A stretch of DNA of 64,000 nt, from positions 21,762-85,761 of the forward strand of contig NZ_LRUF01000004.1 of assembly GCF_001550155.1 (NCBI RefSeq), written 5' to 3'. Position 1 is the stretch's first letter. Each line of letters starts with the position of its first letter. The position numbers and the translations under genes were made by a program. The notes beneath the pieces were generated by a model. That model was not told where the DNA came from. It saw only the letters and a program-made list of their open reading frames with translations, and did not search any database. The stretch comes from Pseudoalteromonas arabiensis (lineage in GTDB: Bacteria; Pseudomonadota; Gammaproteobacteria; Enterobacterales; Alteromonadaceae). Below are positions 17,955 to 27,030 of the stretch, one piece after another.

Positions 17955-19691
17955 ATGAAGTATCACCTCGCACTCGCTTGTACATTACTCGCCTTAACGG
18001 CCTGTGATAAAGCCCCTGTGCAAACAGCTAAAACTCTGCCACTGCAAGTTAGCTATGCAGATGCTATTTATTATGGTGGTGATATTCTTACTATGACCGA
18101 TGATAAACCAGAGTACGCACAAGCAATCGCAACAAAAGGTGAAAAAATTATCTTTGTGGGTAATAAAGATAAAGCACTTGAATATAAGTTTGGCAAAACA
18201 AAGCTCATTGATCTGCAAGGTAAAACTTTAATGCCTGGTTTTGTAGATGGCCATAGCCATGTATATGGTGTTGGCTTGCAAGCCATGGTCGCCAATGTTC
18301 TACCTAGCCCAGATGGTGATGCCAATAGCGTTGAGCAAATCGTCAACATCCTAAAAGCAGCACAACATAACCCTGACTACACTACATTTATCGAAAAAAC
18401 AGGGGCAATTTTAGGCTTTGGTTACGATGATGCTGAACTTGATAGGTATCCAACTAAAATGGATTTAGACCTAGTTAGTACAGATAAACCTGTAATTATA
18501 ATTCATACCTCAGGCCACTTAAGTGTTGCAAACAGTAAAGCGTTAGCCATGGCTGGCATTGATGCCAGCACTAAAAATCCTGATGGCGGACTGATACGCC
18601 GAATGCCTAACTCACAAGAACCAAGTGGTGTACTCGAAGAAAACGCACACTTTGCTTTATTGTTTAAACTCATGCAATCTTTTGATCCTGAGTTACAAGA
18701 CATGATGCTTGAAGAAGGCCAAAAAATGTATACCAAATACGGCTACACAACGGCGCAAGAAGGCCGTGCAACCCAAGAAGCTTATGATTCAATGGTAAGG
18801 GCATCAAAAGCGAATAAATTCGTGATTGATGTGGTTGCTTATGCGGATATGGCTACGAGTAGTAGTTTCATGAACTCAACTTATAATAGTAAAGACTACA
18901 CCAACCATTTTCGCATCGGTGGGGTAAAACTAAATTTTGATGGCTCACCGCAAGGTAAAACTGCGTGGTTAACTCATCCTTATTTAAAAGCCCCTGAAGG
19001 CCAAGAGCAGGGTTATGCAGGCTACCCTACTTTTAGCGATGAGCAAGCCTATAAATATGTTGAAACAGCCTTCGCTAATGGCTGGCAAGTTATGACCCAT
19101 GCGAATGGTGATGCCGCCATTGAACAATTTTTAAATGCTGTTGAAAATGCGAATAACAAGCTTGGCAAAAAAGACCGTCGCCCTGTGCTCATTCATGGTC
19201 AAACAATTCGTCAGGACCAAGTTAACCGCCTTAAAGAGTTAGGCGTTTTTCCATCACTCTTCCCAATGCATACCTTTTATTGGGGCGACTGGCATGTAAA
19301 CTCGGTGCTTGGTCACCCCCGTGCAGATTTTATTTCACCAACCCATGCGGTTCGCAAGCAAGGGCTAATGTTTAGCACCCATCATGATGCGCCAGTGGCA
19401 CTGCCCAATGCTCTTCGCGTATTAGATGCAACGGTTAACCGCACAACTCGTACTGATCAAGTATTAGGTCCTGAGCAACGGGTTTCTGTGTATACTGCAT
19501 TGCAAGCAATGACAATATGGCCTGCGTATCAACACTTTGAAGAAACCTCAAAAGGGCAATTAAAACAAGGGATGCAAGCGGATTTAATTATCCTTGATAA
19601 TAACCCTTTAAAAATAAAGCCTGCAGAGCTTCATAACTTACACGTGTTAGAAACCATCAGCCGTGGTAAAACCGTCTACAGTAAAAATTAA
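17955..19691 (+). CDS. Lipoprotein amidohydrolase of the YtcJ/amidohydrolase-3 family
   Basis: 578 residues. The N terminus carries a lipoprotein signal peptide with lipobox ALTAC (Cys16). The rest is a composite-domain metal-dependent hydrolase: GGDILTM and GEKIIFVG strands, the metal-binding HSH in PGFVDGHSHVYG, a THANGDAAIEQ His, HHDAPVA near residue 478, and a C-terminal GMQADLIILDNNPL strand. YtcJ-like enzymes hydrolyse amide or formamide bonds on diverse small molecules; the substrate is unknown. Membrane anchoring and export to the periplasm are expected. Nineteen bases separate it from the next gene, with which it is probably co-transcribed. Confidence 0.88.
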   Translation: MKYHLALACTLLALTACDKAPVQTAKTLPLQVSYADAIYYGGDILTMTDDKPEYAQAIATKGEKIIFVGNKDKALEYKFGKTKLIDLQGKTLMPGFVDGHSHVYGVGLQAMVANVLPSPDGDANSVEQIVNILKAAQHNPDYTTFIEKTGAILGFGYDDAELDRYPTKMDLDLVSTDKPVIIIHTSGHLSVANSKALAMAGIDASTKNPDGGLIRRMPNSQEPSGVLEENAHFALLFKLMQSFDPELQDMMLEEGQKMYTKYGYTTAQEGRATQEAYDSMVRASKANKFVIDVVAYADMATSSSFMNSTYNSKDYTNHFRIGGVKLNFDGSPQGKTAWLTHPYLKAPEGQEQGYAGYPTFSDEQAYKYVETAFANGWQVMTHANGDAAIEQFLNAVENANNKLGKKDRRPVLIHGQTIRQDQVNRLKELGVFPSLFPMHTFYWGDWHVNSVLGHPRADFISPTHAVRKQGLMFSTHHDAPVALPNALRVLDATVNRTTRTDQVLGPEQRVSVYTALQAMTIWPAYQHFEETSKGQLKQGMQADLIILDNNPLKIKPAELHNLHVLETISRGKTVYSKN

Positions 19692-19710
19692 ACACATTTG
19701 AAGGAATAAT

Positions 19711-20229
19711 ATGAATAAGTTCATACAGTTAGTATTAGCCTCAATGCTGTCATTTTCAGTATTAGCAACACAAACAATCACCACAGAGCTAGATATTTAT
19801 AACCTGAAAGCTCAATCTGAGTATGTATTGACCTCAGGTCAGCCGAATCAAACCGATTTTGCAAAATTAAAAGAGCTGGGAGTTAAAAATATCATTAACC
19901 TACGTGGGGATAACGAAACTAATTGGTCTGAGCAAGATTTAGTCACCGAGCTTGGCATGAATTATTACCATATTCCTGTGCAATCGAAAGCTGATATTAC
20001 GATTGAAAATGCCACTAAGCTACAAAGTTTGCTCAATGAACATCAACAGCAAACAACCTTGTTGCATTGTGCTAGCAGCAACCGTGTTGGTGCACTTGTT
20101 GCGCTTTACAATGCTATTACCTTAAAACAGCCAATTGATGAAGCTGTCGAGATTGGAAAGCAATGGGGCTTAAAAAGCCTTGAAGGGGTTGTAAGAAGTA
20201 AAGTAAACGAAGAAATTGGTCAGCCCTAA
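19711..20229 (+). CDS. Exported dual-specificity-phosphatase-like protein (DUF442/BLH type)
   Basis: 172 residues with an N-terminal signal peptide (hydrophobic stretch then VLATQ). The mature domain has SGQPNQTDFAKLKELGVKNI, NLRGDNE, and the P-loop LLHCASSNRVG, a C(x)5R phosphatase signature with intact Cys and Arg. This is the fold of small bacterial protein-tyrosine or dual-specificity phosphatases of the BLH/DUF442 group. It follows the amidohydrolase gene by 19 bp and ends in the hairpin of a shared terminator. A periplasmic phosphatase acting on phosphorylated metabolites or lipids is plausible; the substrate is not readable. Confidence 0.82.
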   Translation: MNKFIQLVLASMLSFSVLATQTITTELDIYNLKAQSEYVLTSGQPNQTDFAKLKELGVKNIINLRGDNETNWSEQDLVTELGMNYYHIPVQSKADITIENATKLQSLLNEHQQQTTLLHCASSNRVGALVALYNAITLKQPIDEAVEIGKQWGLKSLEGVVRSKVNEEIGQP

Positions 20230-20244
20230 GCTGACCAATTTTTA
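20213..20244. terminator. Bidirectional terminator between converging genes
   Basis: AAATTGGTCAGC and GCTGACCAATTT form a perfect 12-bp stem with loop CCTAA. The TAA of the phosphatase-like gene lies within the loop. T residues follow on the plus strand, and the converging DUF5916 gene ends eight bases beyond. Confidence 0.85.
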
Positions 20245-20251
20245 ACTGAAA

Positions 20252-22498
20252 CTAAAGCTGCCACGCATAACTTAACTTTGTAAAAAAGGTTCGTTGGTCT
20301 CTTTCTAGCCCTTTAAGAGAGTCATCCTCATACCCTCTATCTGAGTAGCCTAAGTAAAATAAAGTTTGGGCATTAATTTTGTAGGAATAGACCAGTTGAC
20401 TACCATAGTCACGATTCGTTTGGCTTACATCATAAAGATAAGCTTCATGATTTCGATCCACATCTTCAAATTGTAAAACGAGTTTCAGCATCGAGCGCAT
20501 ATTAAATTTATAATAAACTCGCAAATCCGTTAAGTTAGCGGTATAAACACGGTCGTTTTGTTCGTTATCTAAATAGCTGTAACTGTGCTCTAATTGGACT
20601 TGCCAATGGTCGTTAATGTCCCATGTCATTTCTGGCTCAATTCGTACCATAGTACCAAGGGCGGCATTGCTATAATCTATTTTGCTACCGTATTGCGCAT
20701 ACAATAAGAAACGCACGTCACGAATTGGCCTAAAACCACCGTAGATATAGCCAATATTTTGATTAAAGAACTCACCAGCATAAAACTCATTACGGTGAAT
20801 AAAACCAATTTCTGTTTGTGACTGCATTTTGCCTTTAAAAGTAATAAAGCCATCGTACTCTTCTTCGAGTAAATCACCATTTTGCGCCCACGTTTTATCC
20901 CACTCAGCATTATAACTGTACTCAGTAATTGCATCCTCGGCGTCACGATACCAAGTTTGACCTCCACCAAGTTGAACTTGCTCATAGTCAGCCTTTGCTT
21001 GATAACCTAAGTCAGAGCGGTAATCTTTGCCTATATTTTCATAGTTTGCGTAAAGCTCGTAATCACGTTTATTGCGGCTAAACTCAATATTGTAGGCTTG
21101 GTCTGATTGATTTTTTTCAAGACCATACACATCAACTAAATAATCAGAGTTCTTAGTGTCTGTTGTTACAGCTTGATATTGAAGGCTATCCGTTTGATTA
21201 AACCAATAACTACCATCAAGGGATAAAACTGTGTTGTGATAATCACCACTTTCACGGTGTGTTGTCATCAACCCAATCGTCCCCTTTTGGCCTATATCAA
21301 GTTGATAACGTCCTACAGCTGAATGTGTTTTATCACCAAGATTGGCAAAACCAGAGCCTTGGTTAGTCGGTAGCAAAACGCTGGTATTTTCATCATCCGC
21401 ATACATAAAGCCATAGCTGTGCGTCCCTGTTTTACCTGTTAACTTAACACCGACTTCTGGCTCTGCAATGGTACGTGTATACAGTAATTCAAGTTGGTTA
21501 GTGTCAAAATAAGACGCACCATCTAAGAAGAATGGACGTTTTTCGGCGTAGTAAATTGAATAAGTGGTATTAACATCAAGCTCAAGTGAGTCAGCCTCAA
21601 CTTGCGAAAAATCAGGGTTAATTGTAGCGTTAATGACCGCATCTTGAGTCACACCCCAACGTAAATCAAGGCCAGCCTCAGTGTCGATATCTCCATTTTG
21701 CCAATCTCCTGGCACAGTGTCTTTTGTATCATGGCGAAGTGCTGTTAATGTCGGTGTGAGCTGAATATTTTTACTCTCACTCATATTTCTAAAACCAGTT
21801 AATTTATCAAATTGACAAAAACTGCACTTAACATCACGGTCAAAACCGACATTCGACATTTGATAAAATACGTCTCGCGGGTAGTTACGCCAAACAGCAA
21901 AGCTCCATGTCAATTGCTCTTGGCTTTTAGGAAAGCGTAATGCAGTAAAAGGGATTCGCATTTCCACCACATAGCCGTTTTCAGTGATCTGCCCTGCACT
22001 ATCCCAAATTGCATCCCATGAAGGGTCTTCAGCCCAATCATCAGTGTCTGTCATACGCATATCCCCTTGAGCACCAAGTGGATTTACATAAAACTCATAC
22101 CCTGTACGCTCGTCGTTAAAGGTATCGATCATTAAGGCAACATTGTCATCTTGCCACAGCGTATCACGGTCCCGAAGTGCTGCACGAATTTGACTAGGAT
22201 CATTATCTTTGGCAACAAATCCAACATACAAATACTTACCATCTTCATACATATAAGCATCAGTTTGTACAGGTGGCTCACCTTTTTCATTGGGTTCGTT
22301 TTGATATTTAAGAGGTATCTTAGTTGCGTGCTGCCAATGTGCTTCGTCCATGACACCGTCGACACGAATAGACTCATTGATATGAGCTAATGAAAATTCG
22401 ACTTTATCATAAGCAACAGCTTTGAGGGGTACATGTGCAAGGCTAAAAAAAATGCCAGGTAGAATAGCACGGGTAATTATTTTTCTTACGTACTGCAT
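20252..22498 (-). CDS. DUF5916 outer-membrane protein with N-terminal CBM9-like domain
   Basis: About 748 residues if it begins at ATG 22498 (MQYVRKIITRAIL), which gives a normal signal peptide; the longer frame to 22609 adds 37 unlikely residues. A carbohydrate-binding-module-9-like domain follows the signal (SIRVDGVMDEAHWQHATKIP, YLYVGFVAKDNDPSQI). The remainder is beta-rich with alternating aromatic strands (DSLELDVNTTYSIYYAEKRP, RPFFLDGASYF), typical of DUF5916 proteins predicted to be outer-membrane barrels. Function is unknown; peptidoglycan or polysaccharide interactions have been guessed from the CBM9 part. It is monocistronic. Confidence 0.8.
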   Translation of the reverse strand: MQYVRKIITRAILPGIFFSLAHVPLKAVAYDKVEFSLAHINESIRVDGVMDEAHWQHATKIPLKYQNEPNEKGEPPVQTDAYMYEDGKYLYVGFVAKDNDPSQIRAALRDRDTLWQDDNVALMIDTFNDERTGYEFYVNPLGAQGDMRMTDTDDWAEDPSWDAIWDSAGQITENGYVVEMRIPFTALRFPKSQEQLTWSFAVWRNYPRDVFYQMSNVGFDRDVKCSFCQFDKLTGFRNMSESKNIQLTPTLTALRHDTKDTVPGDWQNGDIDTEAGLDLRWGVTQDAVINATINPDFSQVEADSLELDVNTTYSIYYAEKRPFFLDGASYFDTNQLELLYTRTIAEPEVGVKLTGKTGTHSYGFMYADDENTSVLLPTNQGSGFANLGDKTHSAVGRYQLDIGQKGTIGLMTTHRESGDYHNTVLSLDGSYWFNQTDSLQYQAVTTDTKNSDYLVDVYGLEKNQSDQAYNIEFSRNKRDYELYANYENIGKDYRSDLGYQAKADYEQVQLGGGQTWYRDAEDAITEYSYNAEWDKTWAQNGDLLEEEYDGFITFKGKMQSQTEIGFIHRNEFYAGEFFNQNIGYIYGGFRPIRDVRFLLYAQYGSKIDYSNAALGTMVRIEPEMTWDINDHWQVQLEHSYSYLDNEQNDRVYTANLTDLRVYYKFNMRSMLKLVLQFEDVDRNHEAYLYDVSQTNRDYGSQLVYSYKINAQTLFYLGYSDRGYEDDSLKGLERDQRTFFTKLSYAWQL

Positions 22499-22642
22499 AA
22501 ACATCCATTTAAATACAAGCGTGACCTTCACGCCATTTGAGCTTTTCGAAAAGCGATTGTAATTCAATGAGGTAGAATTGTTAATGATTTTGTCTATAAA
22601 AATTAACAAATAAGTAATTTTTATTAGTTTTGAATAGGTAAC

Positions 22643-22678
22643 AAAAAGCCCCGTAGCGTATTCGCGACAGGGCCTTTC
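22643..22678 (-). terminator. Rho-independent terminator of the DEAD-box helicase gene
   Basis: On the minus strand a GC-rich stem (AAGGCCCTGTCGCG against CGCTACGGGGCTTTTT, with two mismatches) ends in a T run. It lies 24 bases after the helicase stop. Confidence 0.85.
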
Positions 22679-22701
22679 AAAATTAACTAAAATTCAATTA
22701 G

Positions 22702-24003
22702 TTATTTTTTTAAGCTTAGTTTTCCGCCTTTTAAGGACTTACGTACCTTGGCAATACGCGAGCGATTTTTAGCACGTGCTTCGCCTGTCGCCTGACCAGA
22801 CGGCTTATTTGTACGACTACGGCGTAGGTGCGCGGGCTTTTTACCAATTTTATCAATCAATACATCACGATTACTCACTTCATAGCCGGGTAACACTATG
22901 CGTTTAATGCGCTGGCCGATTAACTTTTCGATATCGAATAGGGTATTTTCTTCTTCACGGCTAACGAATGAGATAGCTTGTCCTGGTTTACCAGCACGGC
23001 CTGTACGACCGATACGATGTACATAATCTTCAGCAAGCCAAGGCAGGTCAATATTAATAACACGTGGTAAGCCTTCTATATCAATACCGCGGGCTGCCAC
23101 CTCAGTTGCAACTAATACGCGAACTTTACCCTCTTTAAATTCACGTAATGCACGACGGCGATTGCCTTGGGTTTTATCGCCATGACATACAACCGCAGGA
23201 ATACCATCTAGGTTTAGCTCTTTAACAAGCTCATCGGCGGTTTCTTTCATGTTTACGAAAACCAAAACCTGTTGCCAATTTTTCTTACCAATAAGCTCTG
23301 ACAACAACTCTTGTTTACGGCGCTCTTCTACTGGATAAACTACGTGCTGAACGGTTTCGGCAGTACTGTTCGTTTGATCAACATGGATAATTTCAGGTTG
23401 CTTAAGTACTTTACTTGCAAACTGCTTAATTGCGGCAGGAAAAGTCGCCGAAAACAGTAAAATTTGACGTGCTTCATCACAGCCATTAATGACTGTTTGC
23501 ATGTCATTAATAAAGCCCATGTCGAGCATGCGGTCAGCTTCATCAAGTACAAGGTGTTTAACACTTGCTAAGCTGATATTACCTAAACGTAATTGATCTA
23601 ATAAACGCCCAGGGGTTGCTACGACAATGTCAACACCTGCTTTAAGATCATTTGCTTGGCCGGCTAGGTTAATTCCACCAAATAAACACACTGTTTTTAA
23701 CTCAGTGTATTTTGCAAATGCTTTAAAGTTATTGGCAATTTGCTCTGCAAGTTCACGAGTTGGCGCAAGCACTAAGGCACTCGGCGCATTATTATCACTC
23801 AGTGTGGTCTCTGACAGCTTTTGAATAAGAGGCAGTGCAAAAGCAGCTGTTTTACCCGTACCAGTTTGCGCACTGACAAGTACATCTTTGCCTTTTCTTA
23901 TTGCAGGAATAGCAGTACGTTGTACGGGAGTAAGCGTTTGGAAATTAAGTTCTTCTAACGCCTGAAGAATCTCAGAAGAAAAACTAAATGATTTAAAATT
24001 CAT
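22702..24003 (-). CDS. DEAD-box ATP-dependent RNA helicase (RhlE-like)
   Basis: 433 residues. All helicase motifs are intact: Q-motif LTPVQRTAIPAI, motif I AQTGTGKTAAF, Ia PTRELAEQ, GG, TPGR, motif II DEAD, motif III SAT, and the C-terminal ATEVAARGIDIEGL and HRIGRTGRAGKPG. A basic tail rich in Lys/Arg (about residues 380-433) gives RNA affinity. RhlE-type helicases act in ribosome assembly and RNA turnover, often at low temperature. The short poorly conserved C terminus argues for RhlE rather than DeaD. It is a single-gene unit with its own terminator. Confidence 0.93.
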   Translation of the reverse strand: MNFKSFSFSSEILQALEELNFQTLTPVQRTAIPAIRKGKDVLVSAQTGTGKTAAFALPLIQKLSETTLSDNNAPSALVLAPTRELAEQIANNFKAFAKYTELKTVCLFGGINLAGQANDLKAGVDIVVATPGRLLDQLRLGNISLASVKHLVLDEADRMLDMGFINDMQTVINGCDEARQILLFSATFPAAIKQFASKVLKQPEIIHVDQTNSTAETVQHVVYPVEERRKQELLSELIGKKNWQQVLVFVNMKETADELVKELNLDGIPAVVCHGDKTQGNRRRALREFKEGKVRVLVATEVAARGIDIEGLPRVINIDLPWLAEDYVHRIGRTGRAGKPGQAISFVSREEENTLFDIEKLIGQRIKRIVLPGYEVSNRDVLIDKIGKKPAHLRRSRTNKPSGQATGEARAKNRSRIAKVRKSLKGGKLSLKK

Positions 24004-24047
24004 GCTGTATAACCTGCGGCCATCTTATCAAGGGTCGCAAATTATAC

Positions 24048-24086
24048 AGAAAAAAAATGGTTTTAGTTAGTTATAACTTAACTAAA
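24048..24086 (-). terminator. Terminator of the small secreted-protein gene
   Basis: TTTAGTTA and TAACTAAA pair around nine bases, overlapping the stop codon at 24071. On the minus strand the hairpin is followed by a T run (24050-24058). Confidence 0.7.
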
Positions 24087-24502
24087 GTGCCTTTTAATGC
24101 TACGCCTGCGATAAAAGTACCCGCGCCACACTGATATTCAGTCTCACTCACAAACTCGCGCTTTTTATAATAAGATTGAATATTCACGACTGCATTCATG
24201 CCTTCACGTTTAGCACGCTCTTGTAGAGCCTTAAGCGCACTTAACATTACCCACTCACATGCTTCGCGGTCACTTTTGTTAAACGCATTGGTTTTTTTAT
24301 TTGTTATCACTTCACCATAACTGCTTTTGATTTTGCTATGACTTTGACTGGCAAAATAAAGAGGAATATCAAGCAGCGCATTTTTTGCTTTCGTTGTTTG
24401 CAATAATGCTTCAACTGGTAGTGTTTGCAGATCATCGCGCGCAGCGCTATTAGCAGAAAATAAACAACCGATAAGAGCCAAAGTGGTAATAATTAATTTC
24501 AT
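24071..24502 (-). CDS. Small exported protein of unknown function
   Basis: 143 residues. An N-terminal signal peptide (MKLIITTLALIGCLFSANSAA) is followed by a compact domain. It has a central helix with EACEWVMLSALKALQERAKREGMNAVVNI and a C-terminal ECGAG-like strand pattern (EYQCGAGTFIAGVALKGTLV). The pair Cys (REACEW and YQCGAG) could be disulphide-bonded. It resembles proteins carried in databases under the misleading name 'excinuclease ATPase subunit' and more distantly the YbjQ-like fold; no ABC or nuclease motif is present. It lies just after the end of the APE operon but has its own start and terminator. Confidence 0.65.
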   Translation of the reverse strand: MKLIITTLALIGCLFSANSAARDDLQTLPVEALLQTTKAKNALLDIPLYFASQSHSKIKSSYGEVITNKKTNAFNKSDREACEWVMLSALKALQERAKREGMNAVVNIQSYYKKREFVSETEYQCGAGTFIAGVALKGTLVKL

Positions 24503-24626
24503 TTAAAGTTCCTTTTGTGTCGTTTCCATGCACGCTTTAGTGAAATAGAGTTGTTGTTATTCTGTTTCACTAAGACTTGCATACAGTTCGATGTTGTCGA
24601 TAAATCTCATTTAACATTGCAGTAGG

Positions 24627-25853
24627 TTATGCCTGCCACTTCTTAAAAATCAGCGAAGTATTAATGCCACCAAATGCAAAATTGTTACTCATTATGTAAT
24701 TAGTTTGTATGTCTCGGCCACGACCTTTTATGTAATCAAGGTCTGCACATTGACTATCAACTTGACTCAAATTGATAGTCGGTGCAAACCAACCATCATT
24801 CATCATATTAATACTTGCCCACGCTTCAATCGCACCACAGGCACCTAATGTATGTCCTAAGTAGCTTTTTAGTGAACTAATCGGCTTTTTACCAAGCGCA
24901 TTATAAGTTGCATGAGACTCAGCAATATCGCCTTTGTCTGTTGATGTACCATGGGCATTGATATAACCAATATCATCTGCGGTAAGATTGGCATCGGTCA
25001 TTGCCATATTAATGGCCACTTGCATTGTATCAGCAGTTGGTTGGGTTACATGCTGACCATCTGAATTACAACCAAAACCAACTAGTTCAGCGTAAATAGC
25101 TGCACCACGCGCAATTGCGTGTTCATATTCTTCTAAAATTAATGTCCCTGCCCCTTCACCGATCACAAGACCATCTCTATCTTGGTCAAAAGGACGGGGA
25201 GTTGTTTTCGCGGCATCATTTTTAGTACTGGTGGCATATAATGTATCAAATACAGCCGCTTCGGTAATACATAGCTCTTCAGCACCACCCGCTACCATCA
25301 CTTTTTGACGTCCATACTTAATTGCTTCATACGCATAACCAATGCCTTGTGAGCCTGATGTACACGCTGAGCTCGTTGTAATAACACGCCCTTTTAAGCC
25401 AAAAAACACACCAACATTGACCGGTGCAGTATGTGCCATCATTTGAATATAACTCGTTGCTGTCACCCCCGTCATTTCGCCTGTTCGCATCATGTTTGCA
25501 AAAGCAAGTAGCGGCGGTGTTGACCCCGTTGATGAGCCAAAAGCGATGCCCGTAGAACCATCGGTTAAACTTGGGTGCTCTAAAAGTCCAGCCTGTTCAA
25601 GTGCAAGTTCAGTGGTGCGCGTAGACATCATAGCAACGCGGCCCATTGAGCGTACTTGTTTACGCTTATAATGACTAGGCTTTGTAAAGTGCGTTACAGG
25701 CGCAGCTAAACGTGTATTTAAATCAGCAGCACAATCCCATTGCGACATGTATTGAACTGCGTTCTCACCTTTTTTAAGCGCACCTTTAAACTCACCCCAA
25801 GTATCACCGAGTGCAGTAATTGCGGACATACCTGTAACAACAACGCGCTTCAT
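24627..25853 (-). CDS. apeR: Beta-ketoacyl-ACP synthase of the aryl polyene cluster (ApeR-like)
   Basis: 408 residues, FabF-like. The catalytic triad is intact: Cys in SSACTSGSQG, His in INAHGTSTDKGD, and His in SYLGHTLGACGA. Last gene of the APE operon, overlapping the ketoreductase gene by one base (TAATG). In the characterised Xenorhabdus system a stand-alone ketosynthase in this position (ApeR) works with the main KS/CLF pair; assignment here follows gene order. It would condense malonyl-ACP with short aryl-acyl-ACP intermediates in the cytoplasm. The symbol is by position and family, not by experiment. Confidence 0.87.
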   Translation of the reverse strand: MKRVVVTGMSAITALGDTWGEFKGALKKGENAVQYMSQWDCAADLNTRLAAPVTHFTKPSHYKRKQVRSMGRVAMMSTRTTELALEQAGLLEHPSLTDGSTGIAFGSSTGSTPPLLAFANMMRTGEMTGVTATSYIQMMAHTAPVNVGVFFGLKGRVITTSSACTSGSQGIGYAYEAIKYGRQKVMVAGGAEELCITEAAVFDTLYATSTKNDAAKTTPRPFDQDRDGLVIGEGAGTLILEEYEHAIARGAAIYAELVGFGCNSDGQHVTQPTADTMQVAINMAMTDANLTADDIGYINAHGTSTDKGDIAESHATYNALGKKPISSLKSYLGHTLGACGAIEAWASINMMNDGWFAPTINLSQVDSQCADLDYIKGRGRDIQTNYIMSNNFAFGGINTSLIFKKWQA

Positions 25854-26578
25854 TACACCATTCCACCGTTAACTGAGATAACTTGCCGAGTAATATACGC
25901 GGCATCTTCAGAGCATAAAAAAGAAACCGTGCCAGCCACTTCGCTTACCGCGCCCATACGCTTCAATGGAATCATTTTGAGCATTTCATCGACAGGTAAA
26001 TCATCTGTCATTGCCGTTTCAATTAAACCAGGAGCCACACAATTGACGGTAATTTTACGCTTAGCAAGCTCTAGCGATAATGCTTTTGTGGCACCAATAA
26101 TACCCGCTTTCGCCGCGCTATAGTTAACCTGACCACGGTTACCGGCAATCCCCGATACAGATGCCATCGTAACAATACGTCCCCCCTTACGTGTTTGCAC
26201 CATAGGCATCACGGTTGGATGAACCACATTGTAAAAACCATCAAGCCCTGTGCGAATTACTTTATCCCAATCATCGCCCTGCATCGCTGGAAATGCCATA
26301 TCATTGGTTATCCCAGCATTACAGATCACACCGTAGTAGGCACCATGCTCAGCAATATCTGATTCTATTTGTTCTTTTGCTAATGCTCTGTCACATACAT
26401 CAAATTGTAATAAACTGGCATGCCGACCCAATGCGATAATCTCGTCGCACGTTTGTTTAGCTTCAGCCAAACCGCTTCGGCAATGTACGGCAATATCAAA
26501 GCCGTCGCCTGCTAATCGTAATGCGATTGCTTTACCTATACCACGGCTAGAGCCTGTCACTAAAATACGTTTTGTCAT
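25853..26578 (-). CDS. apeQ: 3-oxoacyl-ACP reductase of the aryl polyene cluster (FabG-like)
   Basis: 241 residues from ATG 26578, which overlaps the stop of the preceding gene (TAATG); the longer frame to 26671 is not real. It is a short-chain dehydrogenase/reductase with the NADPH loop TGSSRGIGKAIA at the N terminus, CNAGIT, the catalytic Ser in MASVSGIAG and Tyr/Lys in YSAAKAG. It reduces each beta-keto intermediate to the beta-hydroxy form before dehydration, as FabG does in fatty acid synthesis. It is translationally coupled on both sides. Confidence 0.92.
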   Translation of the reverse strand: MTKRILVTGSSRGIGKAIALRLAGDGFDIAVHCRSGLAEAKQTCDEIIALGRHASLLQFDVCDRALAKEQIESDIAEHGAYYGVICNAGITNDMAFPAMQGDDWDKVIRTGLDGFYNVVHPTVMPMVQTRKGGRIVTMASVSGIAGNRGQVNYSAAKAGIIGATKALSLELAKRKITVNCVAPGLIETAMTDDLPVDEMLKMIPLKRMGAVSEVAGTVSFLCSEDAAYITRQVISVNGGMV

Positions 26579-27030
26579 TAACTTTCTCTTATAAACTGCA
26601 TTGGATCTTGTGGCTGAAACACATTGATTTTTGCTTCTGCTAATAGCGTTTCGTCGTGGTGAATTTGACACTCAAAGACACTTAATCCTGACTCTTCTTG
26701 ATACAACTGTGTAACCGTTACCTTAAGCGTTTGCCCTTTTTCAAAGATCGGTGCATAGGTTTGGTATTTACGCGTACCAATTAGAAAACCTATTTGTACA
26801 TCGTTCCCTTTATCTTTTGCCAGCGCACCCGCATATGCAGCAATGGTTTGTGCCATATATTCACAACCAATATAACTGGCAACCCCGTGTAAAGACGTGT
26901 TGTAAAATGGACTCTGAGGGCTAATATCTACCTCACAACAAGCACTCTCTTCAGTATAATTGGCAAGACGATTGAGCAAAATCATAGGCGCACTATGAGG
27001 TACAACCTGCTCAATTTTATAATTCTTCAT
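26578..27030 (-). CDS. apeP: Hotdog-fold 3-hydroxyacyl-ACP dehydratase (ApeP-like)
   Basis: 150 residues, a FabA/FabZ-type hotdog. The N-terminal VPHSAPMILLNRL carries the active-site-like His, and SLHGVASYIGCEYMAQTIAAYAG forms the central helix with Glu in the expected acid position. In the characterised pathway ApeP pairs with a second small dehydratase (ApeI) to remove water and build the conjugated polyene. Both are present here. It overlaps the preceding ketosynthase gene by 14 bases and the ketoreductase gene by one. Confidence 0.88.
   Translation of the reverse strand: MKNYKIEQVVPHSAPMILLNRLANYTEESACCEVDISPQSPFYNTSLHGVASYIGCEYMAQTIAAYAGALAKDKGNDVQIGFLIGTRKYQTYAPIFEKGQTLKVTVTQLYQEESGLSVFECQIHHDETLLAEAKINVFQPQDPMQFIRES

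Noticed and set aside
24537..24573. Terminator of the aryl polyene operon
   Set aside because: A 9-bp inverted repeat with a 19-base loop and no T run; too weak to call.
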